Translations under genes and position numbers: made by a program
Shown: piece by piece, positions 8,153-16,834 of the stretch
Position numbering within the stretch: position 1 is the stretch's first letter
Layout of the letters: each line of letters opens with the position of its first letter
The notes under the pieces: model-generated
Databases searched by the model: none
What the model saw: the letters and a program-made list of their open reading frames with translations, nothing else
What the model was told of the DNA's origin: nothing
Assembly (NCBI RefSeq): GCF_001625565.1
Contig: NZ_AUXS01000039.1
Span: forward strand, 1 to 62,818
Direction: 5' to 3'
Length of the DNA: 62,818 nt
Origin: Pseudoalteromonas luteoviolacea NCIMB 1944
GTDB taxonomy: Bacteria > Pseudomonadota > Gammaproteobacteria > Enterobacterales > Alteromonadaceae

Positions 8153-8451
8153 TTCAATTTGGAAATGATTTAAGAAGCCGTCCATGCTTTAATGACTGTT
8201 AAAGCATGGACGGCTTTCTTTATTGAAAATACAAGGAAAAGGCAAGTTAACTTGGTCGATAGCAAGTACTGTCACTGCATCTTACTCAAACCGTAACTAA
8301 TTAAAAGTTATGCGGTTAGCCTAGTCTGAAATCTTCCGATATGTGCAGCTTTGAACAAATTTATTTCGTAATACAGCAAATATTGTAAAGTTGAATCGTT
8401 TGTTTTCGTTTTAAAAATAACCCTAGTCAAGTTGTGGTATAAATGGGGGAC
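8144..8451 (+). mobile_element. MITE-like RAYT derivative (copy 4), inserted in the IS3 remnant
   Basis: About 308 bases. The hairpin at 8177-8214 is perfect over 16 bp (GCCGTCCATGCTTTAA and its complement), better than in the full element. The tnpA start is degenerate and fused at the same point as copy 3 to the right-end hairpin (near 8308). It ends with GTGGTATAAATGGGGGACTTC. GAAG at the left edge is mirrored by CTTC at the right. No gene lies between here and 8602. Confidence 0.78.
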
Positions 8452-8602
8452 TTCTAAAAGTTGGTATAAATCAACATTGTGATACCTAGCCTAAAACAGG
8501 CAGATATATTTTTTGGAGGTTAAGTTACAGCTTGAGCGACAGCGTCAAATTGCCGTTCAGGTTTTCGTAAGATAAATCTAATAATGAAAATGGAGATAAA
8601 TT

Positions 8603-9712
8603 TTGTTTAAAAAATCTTTAATTGCTGGGCTCGTTGCTCTTTCCTCAATCCCTTTAGCGGTAAAGGCAGAGAGTTTCCCACAAAGGTTTATGGTTTTTTC
8701 TTTCGCTGGGCAAACAACTCAAGAGAATGATCTAAAAGTTGGCTATCTATATTTCAAATCAGGTCAAAAAGCACTAATACAATATTACAAATTTTCCCCC
8801 AAATATAAGCAACCGCTTTCTGAAAGTCACCCGAATTATGGTAAATCTGAATCATGGCCTCTTAGGAATTATACTCACCCAAACTACGACCATGAGAATA
8901 ATAAAATAATGGAAGTTAATGGAGAGATATGCACTGATCCAGGCAGATTTAGAGTTCCTAATTACTCAAGCACTCTGAAAGCACCAATAGAGATTGATTA
9001 CACCTATAGTGATGGAGTACTCAGTTTCAAAGTTGACGGAGTTACGATGACTTGGGAACGTCAGAATTCTGGTGCAAATACAGAAAGGTGGGAGGCAACC
9101 ACTGGCTACAAAAAATTAAAAGGTTTTGCCTATGGATCAGATCTCGTTTATATGCCTAAGTTATCCATGTCAGAAGAACGAGATACCGACAATAACATAA
9201 TTCAGAAAAATACTTTTGATTATGCTTACACAGGTCATTGGTGGTTAAATGATGCTAAAGGTTATGGCAATCAGAAGTTACTGGAAAATCAATGGATAGA
9301 TAGCCCTGAAAATCCACTATTATCCAATATATCACTCGAGAAATACTCAAATACCTTCTTTAATGAGCGGTTTAAAGTTGACAGAAGGGTTATTCCATCT
9401 CAACAAAATGTTCATGGTATAACAATTTCAGCCTTGTCAGACAGAACAACACATGCTCAAACAACGTTTGCGATAAATTCAGCATCCATTCCCGCTATTA
9501 TTTATCAGCATTCAGGGTTTATCTATGAAGGTCCAAATAAGTCTTGTTACCAAACAACAGAAAATTCTGGCCATTTGAGAATGCTCATGGGCGCTTGGGA
9601 TGCTTCGACTAATGAAATTAAAGCGATGGTTGGGGCTGAGTTTTCATGGGAGGTGGATGGGTTTCCAATCTGGGGAGTAGGTTATCAGGTTGGTTCCTCT
9701 TATAACAACTAG
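8603..9712 (+). CDS. Hypothetical secreted protein
   Basis: 369 residues. The start is TTG, with GGAG eight bases before it; the nearby ATG is out of frame with a stop six codons later. A signal peptide ends near VKAES. The mature protein is rich in Tyr, Trp, Asn and Ser, looks beta-rich and has only two Cys (about residues 106 and 311). No family is recognised. It is a single-gene unit ended by a strong terminator that also faces the next gene. It may belong with the surrounding secreted glycan-active proteins, but that is only context. Confidence 0.7.
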   Translation: MFKKSLIAGLVALSSIPLAVKAESFPQRFMVFSFAGQTTQENDLKVGYLYFKSGQKALIQYYKFSPKYKQPLSESHPNYGKSESWPLRNYTHPNYDHENNKIMEVNGEICTDPGRFRVPNYSSTLKAPIEIDYTYSDGVLSFKVDGVTMTWERQNSGANTERWEATTGYKKLKGFAYGSDLVYMPKLSMSEERDTDNNIIQKNTFDYAYTGHWWLNDAKGYGNQKLLENQWIDSPENPLLSNISLEKYSNTFFNERFKVDRRVIPSQQNVHGITISALSDRTTHAQTTFAINSASIPAIIYQHSGFIYEGPNKSCYQTTENSGHLRMLMGAWDASTNEIKAMVGAEFSWEVDGFPIWGVGYQVGSSYNN

Positions 9713-9722
9713 ACCCCACTTC

Positions 9723-9750
9723 AAATTCCCACCCGAATGGGTGGGAATTT
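9723..9750. terminator. Bidirectional terminator between convergent genes
   Basis: AAATTCCCACCC and its exact complement flank a GAAT tetraloop, between the plus gene ending at 9712 and the minus gene ending at 9789. Confidence 0.85.
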
Positions 9751-9788
9751 ATTGCTTAATGTACTAGTTAGCGCTTGTCAGGAAGTGA

Positions 9789-12212
9789 TTAATCGCATGC
9801 TAAGTTAGAAGATTGTCCTTTATAAAATGACGTGACAAGTCCAAGTAGGCCTTGATAACTGTATGCTTGTTTTTCTGTCTGAGTATGTTTGGCGTCAAAA
9901 TAAAACATCAATGGCACAGATGCATGACTTGTTTGATCAGACAGGTGACTAAAAGCCTCCAAATAGGCGTTATATTTGTACATATTTTCTTTTTCATAGT
10001 ATTTTTTGCTTGGGTCTAAGTATTCAGGCTTCTCAACGATTTGACAGATATATCGGTCAGCTTCCATAACCAATCCAACTCGGGAGCCACTGATTTCATG
10101 CTGGTAAATCGTTTGGGTACTTACCCAATTCTTGACGCTATTCAATATTAAATCCCATTGCGGTTTATGTTTTTGCAACCAATTATCTCCGGTAACTGAT
10201 TCGTTATTTTCCCAACCACGTTTGAATACATTCGGTTGCAAAAATACGTAATCGAAAATCGGAGCTTTAAACTGCTTAAAAATAGAGTGGGCTTTCTCCC
10301 AATCTTGATGTGGAGTGCTACCCTGTGTCAAAAGCTCCAATGCATTGCTGTGTGTCCGTTTACTGCCACCAAACTCTCCATTCTTATATATCGCGCCACG
10401 ATGCGGAGCCCAAACAAAGCTCAGGCCTTGCAGCTCAGGATCGGTATCTAATACACGTCTCAAGTGACTTAAATAATTCAGACCCGGGTTACTTCTATCG
10501 TCACAAACAAAGTAGTTTTCATCATACATATATATGCCATCAACGTATTGTTTGTGATTGTTATTTTGGCCGAGGTAATGCTGTTTCAACCAGTTAACCC
10601 AATCAGTAACCTGCTGTTGTGAGGGGTAAAATCCAGAGGAACCGATAACCGGAGGTGTTGAGACCCATATTTTCATTTTATCTTTGTAGTCAGAGGATTT
10701 TATCAGTTCAATGATTTTATTGAGATCTGCTTGAAATGAACTGAAATTCGCGGATAGGGCAGGAAATTGCGTTTCATCAGGTTTAGGTTTACAAATTACT
10801 CGGTGAGCATCATAGTTTACCGTTGACGTGTGAAAAGTATTGAAAGAGTAGTATTTATCATTGTCATACTTATTTTTGTCATGGGAGCTTGGTGTAACAA
10901 TAAGTCTATTGACACCCGCAGCTCCCAATCTGTTGATAATATGACGGTTATCTTGATTATTTGACCAATCTATCAAAGGCCCGACAATATCTTGATTGTT
11001 TGTAACTGTATTACTGTTTCCTACGTACAATAAGGTCGACTTAATCTTATTTGTTGTATTAATTGAAAGTGTTTTTGAGTTATTTGCGCTGCATCCACTG
11101 TCGTTACAGGCTTTTATTTTAAAAGACAGTGTATTTGCAGCGGTATCACTCAACGTTGAATCGAAGTGTATGGTAGGTGCAGAGACTGTGGCAAAATGCT
11201 CAATGCAGGTATCGTCAATACACCTCGCTATGACGTATATTTTCGCATTGGAAGCCCCATGCCATTTGAGCGTAAATGGATGATGGAGAGTAATACCTGA
11301 CGTCATTGTAGCGTCAAATTGTGGCTTAGTAGGCAAAGGCGGTGGTGGAGCAGTGACATTGACATAAGCTCGATTGCCGTATCCTGTGCAACCGGCAAGA
11401 TTACAGGCTTTAACCTGATAGCTTCTGGTGCCAGTGTATTGGTGACGAATATTACGATATATAGTGTTGTTTATATTGCGTGTCTCGTTGCAACTAGCTC
11501 CTTTACATTCGAGTAAGGTATAACTCGTTGCACCTGACACACTGTCCCATGAAATGTCATAAGGCTGATTTACGTGAACACTTGCAGGCCCTCGGGTATT
11601 ACTTTCCCTTGTTGGCGGCCCGTAAATATTTATACTCGAACTTGCCCCATAGCTTGCACACCCAGCGTCATTACAGGCTTTGACCATATAGGTCCGAGAG
11701 CCGGTATATTGATGGCTGATACTAAACTGCGTCTGTGTTATATATCTTGTTTCATTGCAGTTATTGCCTTTACATTCGCGTAGCGTATAGCTAGTTGCAT
11801 TGTTCACTGTAGGCCATGATACAGTGTAGCGATGATTAATTGGGGAGCTCGAAGGAACCGAGACAGAAACGCGTTGCCAGGGAGGTCCGTATACGTTGAC
11901 GCGATGGGTATTACCATATGCGCCACATCCAGATGCATCACATGCCTTTACGGAGTACTCGCGAGTGCCAGTATATGCATGACGCAAAGTAATAGATGTA
12001 CTTGATAAATTTTTTGTTGTATTACAACTACTCCCCTTACACTCTTTCAATGTATAAGTTAGGCTATTGCTAACTGACGACCAATTAATTGTATAAGTCT
12101 TATTTATGGCTGCGTCAGTCGGGCCGTTGATGCGCGGGCTTGCAGTGGGTGCAGCGCTCGCTGAAAACACCGACAATAAGATGAGCATCAAACCAAATGG
12201 TTTAAAGTACAT
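9789..12212 (-). CDS. Secreted glycosidase-like protein with Cys-paired FN3-like repeats
   Basis: 807 residues with a signal peptide ending at SASAA. Residues about 25-380 hold four fibronectin-type-III-like repeats of about 90 residues. Each has two Cys-containing motifs of the types YTLxECKGxxCNxT and VKACNxAGC, so each is probably disulfide-bonded. From about 395 on there is a TIM-barrel-like region with KIWVSTPPVIG, DGIYMYDE and FDYVFLQPNVF, resembling DUF4855-type glycoside-hydrolase-like proteins. The next gene upstream encodes only this last part. It probably acts on polysaccharide outside the cell; the substrate is unknown. Confidence 0.7.
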   Translation of the reverse strand: MYFKPFGLMLILLSVFSASAAPTASPRINGPTDAAINKTYTINWSSVSNSLTYTLKECKGSSCNTTKNLSSTSITLRHAYTGTREYSVKACDASGCGAYGNTHRVNVYGPPWQRVSVSVPSSSPINHRYTVSWPTVNNATSYTLRECKGNNCNETRYITQTQFSISHQYTGSRTYMVKACNDAGCASYGASSSINIYGPPTRESNTRGPASVHVNQPYDISWDSVSGATSYTLLECKGASCNETRNINNTIYRNIRHQYTGTRSYQVKACNLAGCTGYGNRAYVNVTAPPPPLPTKPQFDATMTSGITLHHPFTLKWHGASNAKIYVIARCIDDTCIEHFATVSAPTIHFDSTLSDTAANTLSFKIKACNDSGCSANNSKTLSINTTNKIKSTLLYVGNSNTVTNNQDIVGPLIDWSNNQDNRHIINRLGAAGVNRLIVTPSSHDKNKYDNDKYYSFNTFHTSTVNYDAHRVICKPKPDETQFPALSANFSSFQADLNKIIELIKSSDYKDKMKIWVSTPPVIGSSGFYPSQQQVTDWVNWLKQHYLGQNNNHKQYVDGIYMYDENYFVCDDRSNPGLNYLSHLRRVLDTDPELQGLSFVWAPHRGAIYKNGEFGGSKRTHSNALELLTQGSTPHQDWEKAHSIFKQFKAPIFDYVFLQPNVFKRGWENNESVTGDNWLQKHKPQWDLILNSVKNWVSTQTIYQHEISGSRVGLVMEADRYICQIVEKPEYLDPSKKYYEKENMYKYNAYLEAFSHLSDQTSHASVPLMFYFDAKHTQTEKQAYSYQGLLGLVTSFYKGQSSNLACD

Positions 12213-12316
12213 AAACTAATTTCCTTGTATAAGTTTAGTTGTTATTTGAAGTGCTAATATTTGAGCTTTGTCGAAATTTCTGGAATAGCTTTAGCAATTT
12301 TTAATGGGTGGTCACT

Positions 12317-12350
12317 AAGTAGAATCTATTTTTATAAATAGATCCTACTT
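12317..12350 (-). terminator. Terminator of the second glycosidase-like gene
   Basis: AAGTAG-ATCTATTT pairs with AAATAGAT-CTACTT with one mismatch, 26 bases past the stop of the minus-strand gene. Confidence 0.65.
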
Positions 12351-12375
12351 AAATTACTGATGACTCATGCTATTG

Positions 12376-13551
12376 CTAATAGTAGTGTCGGGTGCATGCG
12401 GGAGCTTCGAAAACTTGATTATCAGACCAAGTAATTGACAAACCATTTTCGTTAACACCATCATAAAAATCATTGATGCAATTTGATAGTGCCGGAGTAA
12501 AGTTTAGCCATGAAGCCGTTCCTGCATAGAAAGTGAAGTTTTTATTACCTACAAATTGTTGAAAAGTTTTTACGTAATTGGCGTAATAACGCTGAGTTTT
12601 TTCCAATGTCTTACCTGGATCAAACTTGGGTAAACTACTGTATACTCGACTATCAAAAGTGTTTTCTAACTCCATTACAACTCCAATCTCAACTCGAGGA
12701 TTGCGCACACCATTCACACTTTGTGAAGCTACCCAACTTTTAATAGTAGACAAAGCTGTCTTGTCAGGTTCACAAAACTGCTCATCTAGTTTAATGGCTG
12801 AATTACACGTTGTCGCTTTGGAATTGTGAATGATATTTGACCTAAAAATCACATTTGGTTGTATATCGATTCTGTCAAATGCGTTAGTGCTTAACCAGCT
12901 GCTGATGATACGAGCTTGTGAGCTACCATTTTCTAAGTTGTAATATGGTGCCCACATCAATTTTTTTTGATTGTAAGTAGTGTCAACATAACGGGCTAAT
13001 GCTTTGACGTAATTGGTCATTTTGCTATTCACATGGGCTGCCTTTAACCCTTCATCATACAAATAAATTCCACTTACATTGTTTTCCCAAAAACTGGTGC
13101 CCAGCTTATTCTCTATTGCTAATTTTAGATCTACTAAAAAGGCGTTTACATCAGAGGTCTTGGATGGATAATAATGCAGCTTGTCAATTAAACAGACTTG
13201 GCAATTTTTCTGTATGATTGGAGGTGTAGATATCCATACTTTTGTGTTTGGGTTGTTATTATTGATAGTGACTAATGTATTTTCAATATCTAATATATAT
13301 TGACCATAACTATAGTAAGCGCCTTGATTAAATCGATATGAGGCATAGCTAATATTTTTCTCGCTATATGTTGGAGAGATTATAAACTCCGTTACATTAC
13401 CTAAACTATTTAAATGAGAAGATGTCAACATTGGCACTTTGTTTCCTGATCCGTCCATGTGACCTACATACCAGATCATTGAGTTTTCTTTCGCCGAAGA
13501 GTTTGATGAAATCACCAGCAACAAACAAAGTTGCAACAGTATTTTTTTCAT
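12376..13551 (-). CDS. Secreted glycosidase-like protein, single-domain paralogue
   Basis: 391 residues from the ATG at 13551; the open frame continues upstream, but this ATG begins a normal signal peptide (MKKILLQLCLLLVISS). The protein matches the C-terminal half of the neighbouring gene at the motifs KVWISTPPII, SGIYLYDE, LMWAPYY and FDRIDIQPNVIF, with acidic residues in the same places, so both probably share a catalytic fold (DUF4855-like). It lacks the FN3-like repeats. Both genes read the same way with terminators between, suggesting an old duplication and separate transcription. Confidence 0.7.
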   Translation of the reverse strand: MKKILLQLCLLLVISSNSSAKENSMIWYVGHMDGSGNKVPMLTSSHLNSLGNVTEFIISPTYSEKNISYASYRFNQGAYYSYGQYILDIENTLVTINNNNPNTKVWISTPPIIQKNCQVCLIDKLHYYPSKTSDVNAFLVDLKLAIENKLGTSFWENNVSGIYLYDEGLKAAHVNSKMTNYVKALARYVDTTYNQKKLMWAPYYNLENGSSQARIISSWLSTNAFDRIDIQPNVIFRSNIIHNSKATTCNSAIKLDEQFCEPDKTALSTIKSWVASQSVNGVRNPRVEIGVVMELENTFDSRVYSSLPKFDPGKTLEKTQRYYANYVKTFQQFVGNKNFTFYAGTASWLNFTPALSNCINDFYDGVNENGLSITWSDNQVFEAPACTRHYY

Positions 13552-13849
13552 ATTCTTTATTTCCTTATTTATCATATACAATTTAAAATTAAGCAAAGCC
13601 AAAAGAGCGACTTTGCTTTAATTCGTTTCAATCTAAAAAGAAAATGCCTTAGCTAAAGCTAATTACATCACTTTGTACGCTTTGGCGATTTCTATTTTTG
13701 ACTGTGCTAGGTAAATTACCTTAGTACGACGATGGTGAACAAAATGCATTTAGCTCATAGTTATGAATTAAAGCCGCTATAGTCGATGTCATCATAAAAA
13801 ACTTGCAATGCTTATCGTCGACAAACAAGTTATCTACCTTGTCATATAC

Positions 13850-14053
13850 TTAATCCGACTGGCCTAGCACTATGTCAGTATAATGCGGTGTGAAAATACG
13901 TAGACTTTTGTCAGAACTCGATTGAGTCTTAATAACAGAGGCTATAAAAAAGGCCACTTGCCCAGCGCTACCATCAGTATCGAATAACACAGGCGCGGCA
14001 CTACTCGCTGAGCTGAATAAAACAGGTGATGTCAAAAGTGTGGTTAAGTTCAT
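13850..14053 (-). CDS. Doubtful small secreted protein
   Basis: 67 residues with a Ser/Ala-rich N-terminus that could be a weak signal peptide. GGAG lies eight bases before the ATG, which is the best reason to keep it. No family match is recognised; it may be the 5' fragment of a lost secreted-protein gene. It has no terminator and no neighbour in operon. Confidence 0.35.
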   Translation of the reverse strand: MNLTTLLTSPVLFSSASSAAPVLFDTDGSAGQVAFFIASVIKTQSSSDKSLRIFTPHYTDIVLGQSD

Positions 14054-14165
14054 AAATTTGTCTCCGTTTTAGATAACTCCTATTTATGAGCATACACAGA
14101 TTTAATCTTTTGTGCATCTTTACTTAACAATTTGACCTGCTTTAGTATTTAATAACCAAAAATAG

Positions 14166-14250
14166 AAGACAACTATTTCAATCTGGGAATGTCTTAAGAG
14201 ACCATCTCGGAGGCTTCCTACCGCAAATGCTTTAATGAATGTTAAAGGAA
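14166..14250 (+). repeat. Degenerate left end of the RAYT element (copy 5)
   Basis: GAAGACAACTATTTCAATC matches the left edge of copy 4, and ATGCTTTAATGAATGTTAAAG matches its hairpin core. About 20 unrelated bases interrupt the left arm and no right end is found. Confidence 0.55.
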
Positions 14251-14454
14251 GTGGACAGTTATGTATGCCTACTCCCCATAAGTGAAAATTCGAGAAAACC
14301 TCCAGCATAAAGAGTTATATATGAGACTGCTGATCTGTGTGTTTGTATTATCGAAAATCATTCGAGTCAAATTGACAAACCTAGTTGGTGTGGGCTTCAT
14401 TTTGAGACTATTATTTTGAACCAACTCAACAACAATTCTTTAAAGGAATGAAAA

Positions 14455-15333
14455 ATGATTTGTAGGCTTCTTGCTATTACACTGGCCCTTGTTTTTATAT
14501 CAGGCTGTACAAATGTGCCTGATGAGGCTCAATATAGCGGGGAAAATCCCAAAGATAACTTATATATTATTGAGTTTAATGACAAAGGGGGTGTACATAA
14601 ACAGTGTTTTGGTGGGTCAAAACCATGTAGATATCTTGAAACATTCCATAAAGGTATCGAATCAAGTCAAATACGAGAAAATGTCATTGTTTTTGCGCAC
14701 GGTTGGCATCACAATGCGGAGCCTAACGACAAAAATCTTGATACATTTCGCACGTTTATTAACCGGTTAAATGCACGAACTCCTCAGTACACAGGTATTT
14801 ATTTAGCGTGGCGTGGAGATAGCTCTGATGTTATTTTCACAGATAAGACCGACTTCGAGGCATTGGACTTTTACACTCTCTGGAATAGAAATTCGGTTGC
14901 CGCTCATATTGGCAAAAATGGAGCTAACAAATTTTTTGATATGCTAACCAGCTACCAAAAAGAAGGAAAAATTCGTAATATTATAGGTATCGGGCATAGT
15001 ATGGGGGGAAGGCTAGTATATTTTGCAAATAAAGAACGCATTAAAGAGCCAAATAATAATACCTTCTTTTTATTAATAAACCCTGCATTAACTGACGAAG
15101 ACATGAAAGAAGTGCTCATGTATGACGTTAAAAAAATCAATAACTTTCCTAGAACAATTGTCGTGCAATCCGAGTCTGATATTCCAATTACATTTGGTTA
15201 TGATTTAATTCACCCGGGCGATGAATCTGTCGGAGATTCTTGGGCAATCACGCATGATTTAAATGCATGCCAAAACAACAACGACAAATGCCTATCTTGC
15301 TTGAAAGCGAAATCAAATGGTGAAAACCCCTAG
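14455..15333 (+). CDS. Lipoprotein alpha/beta-hydrolase, cut by an in-frame TAG
   Basis: 292 residues with a lipobox (LVFISGC, Cys18), so an exported lipoprotein. The alpha/beta-hydrolase core has an HGWHH oxyanion-type motif near residue 82 and the nucleophile elbow GHSMGG (Ser182); a late His-Asp pair (THD) could complete the triad. The stop TAG at 15331 is followed, in the same frame, by 104 open codons that read like normal protein, so the ancestral product was about 396 residues. The shortened form keeps the catalytic motifs and may still work. AAGGAATG precedes the start. Confidence 0.75.
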   Translation: MICRLLAITLALVFISGCTNVPDEAQYSGENPKDNLYIIEFNDKGGVHKQCFGGSKPCRYLETFHKGIESSQIRENVIVFAHGWHHNAEPNDKNLDTFRTFINRLNARTPQYTGIYLAWRGDSSDVIFTDKTDFEALDFYTLWNRNSVAAHIGKNGANKFFDMLTSYQKEGKIRNIIGIGHSMGGRLVYFANKERIKEPNNNTFFLLINPALTDEDMKEVLMYDVKKINNFPRTIVVQSESDIPITFGYDLIHPGDESVGDSWAITHDLNACQNNNDKCLSCLKAKSNGENP

Positions 15334-15645
15334 AGCTTCGACCATACACAGTGTGGATTCAGTCGAAACGAAAAAAAGCAATTTTATCCAGAAAGGTGTT
15401 TGATAACAATAAATAACCATAAATGGGCTATTGCAGGTAGACCAAAGAATGGACCCAAACTTCCTAATTGCAGTGACAATTTTGACCAAGGCGTATGGGT
15501 TTTATCTGCGGATGATGTATTTAACAAACACAACGGCTTTTTAGGTAATGATGAGTTGCCTAGCTATACAGGGCAGCAATTCGAAGCATTTTTTGAACTG
15601 CTATCAAAGATAACTGAGAATAAATCAGCTCCAGCAATAGAGTAG
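15334..15645 (+). pseudogene. In-frame 3' continuation of the hydrolase after the TAG
   Basis: Same frame as 14455-15333 without any other stop until TAG at 15643. It encodes a Cys-containing start and the blocks HKWAIAGRPKNG and FDQGVWVLSADD. It has no good start of its own: a TTG at 15400 lies in frame, but nothing upstream of it looks like a ribosome site. A single nonsense change, or stop-codon readthrough, explains the arrangement. Confidence 0.65.
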
Positions 15646-15720
15646 TATGAATAAGAAAAGTGCCATTAAAATATTGAGCAAAGCATAAGCTGGGCAATCT
15701 CAAGCTGTATGCGATAAAAA

Positions 15721-15752
15721 GGAAACAATAACACTCAGGTTAATTTGTTTCC
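15721..15752 (+). terminator. Hairpin after the hydrolase locus
   Basis: GGAAACAA and TTGTTTCC form an 8-bp stem with a 16-base loop, about 75 bases after the last stop. Confidence 0.5.
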
Positions 15753-15766
15753 TCTTAACATCCCAT

Positions 15767-15930
15767 ATATATGGGAGTTAGAACGTTATTTAGTCAGTTA
15801 GATGAATACAAAATGTAATAATTGTGGCGGTGAACTGGGCAGGCTTGCCGCTTTTGCTGCCATTTCATTCCCATATCAATTTCGTAATTTTGATTCACTC
15901 AACTAACGCCGTTTTCAGATCAGCAAAATC
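15767..15930 (+). pseudogene. Decayed second copy of the tip/immunity pair of 2918-3757
   Basis: TATATGGGAGT and GTTATTTAG match the last codons of the orphan tip, with a deletion between them. The ATG at 15802 then begins a copy of the zinc-ribbon protein: MNTKCNNCGGELG against MNKNCNNCGSDLG, and AAFAAISFP against SAFATISFP. A TAA at 15904 replaces a Tyr codon, two zinc-ribbon Cys are lost, and similarity ends after RRFQISK. Confidence 0.8.
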
Positions 15931-16096
15931 GGCCGAATCCGCTTGGGTTACAGGTTTGTTGTGGTGCACCCGGAGGGCCTATGTGGCTATGGCATGTCCA
16001 GGTTCCACCTCCAGCAACTGCCGGCGTATTGTTGCCTTGTAACACGTGTTTTTCAGACAGCGATTTGAGCTTTTTACTGCTTATTTTTAGTTTCAT
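15920..16096 (-). CDS. Small Cys-containing peptide with leader, RiPP precursor-like
   Basis: 58 residues. AAGGAT lies seven bases before the ATG at 16096. The first half (MKLKISSKKLKSLSEK to TPAVAGGG) is basic and ends in a Gly motif like a cleavage site. The second half starts TWTCHSHIGPPG and has three Cys (35, 49, 58), Cys58 being last. The peptide at 41648-41833 shares the leader pattern MKL...LK.L...TP.VAG.G but has another core. A conserved leader with a variable Cys core is the hallmark of ribosomally made, modified peptides. No modifying enzyme or exporter is near, so maturation would be in trans. The 3' end overlaps the decayed immunity copy. Confidence 0.6.
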   Translation of the reverse strand: MKLKISSKKLKSLSEKHVLQGNNTPAVAGGGTWTCHSHIGPPGAPQQTCNPSGFGRFC

Positions 16097-16603
16097 TATT
16101 TTTATCCTTAATTTAATCCGATGTACTGTCAGTACCTGATAACCATAAACTGATAGAGGTTACATTGTCAAATATTGAATACAATATACAATTATTGTAT
16201 TGTGTTTGGCGTTACGTCAATCTTTAACTTTGTTTGGTAAGTAAAAATACATCGAGGAAAATACCTACTTCCATTTTTCGAAATTAATACCTTCAGTTAG
16301 GTGCATTGACACTAATTTTGAGGGGCTACCTTATCACCCACACAAACTTGGGCTAAGAATATGTTTTGCTTTGTTGTATAGAGAGTTATTGGAGTAACTT
16401 CTATACCTTTTTATCTTTATCTATTGATTTAATAGGATTTATTTTTAATTTTAGGATGGTTGAAACGTCAATTTTAATAATAAGTAAAAACATTGGACTT
16501 ATTGTTTTTTGTTGTTATGATTAAGTTTCACTCAATGTGTGGGTGTTTTTTGTTCAGTAAGGGCGACTAATTTGAGTCCAATAAATTAAATAAAGGAATA
16601 GCC
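16097..16603. other. Gap without recognised genes
   Basis: AT-rich sequence; I see no convincing ORF, terminator or repeat. It probably holds promoters for the divergent peptide gene and the small secreted gene. Confidence 0.4.
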
Positions 16604-16834
16604 ATGGAAAGAGCCGTTTTATCAAAAGTAATGCTAACTAGCCTTGTTGTCTTATTTTCAGCCAATGTTTTTGCCGGGACTTCTACCTGGATAGGGTATG
16701 CTAAAGATTCTGCTGATGCAGCAAATCGAGCGCGAACAGCTAATCCAAATTCTTGGGTGCATAGTTGTAAAAACGTGAGTGAAGCAGCTCCTTGGCTTTA
16801 TACTTGCACTGTGGTCAGTCGTAGTTACAACTAG
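16604..16834 (+). CDS. Small secreted protein
   Basis: 76 residues with a signal peptide ending at ANVFAG and a mature part of about 51 residues containing two Cys (CKNVSE... and YTCTV), probably one disulfide. AAAGGAATAGCC precedes the ATG as ribosome site. No family is recognised. The mature part has Ala-rich and aromatic segments but no repeats. Confidence 0.65.
   Translation: MERAVLSKVMLTSLVVLFSANVFAGTSTWIGYAKDSADAANRARTANPNSWVHSCKNVSEAAPWLYTCTVVSRSYN

Larger units (their letters stand above)
13552..14454. other. Mostly non-coding gap with one doubtful ORF and a transposon relic
   Basis: Apart from the small ORF at 13850-14053 and the degenerate element end at 14166-14250, no coding or structured signal is seen. 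Confidence 0.5.

Noticed and set aside
1..8500. Prophage or integrative element as explanation for the accessory region
   Set aside because: No integrase, phage structural gene, tRNA or attachment repeats were seen; the region is better explained by Rhs cassettes and small transposons.
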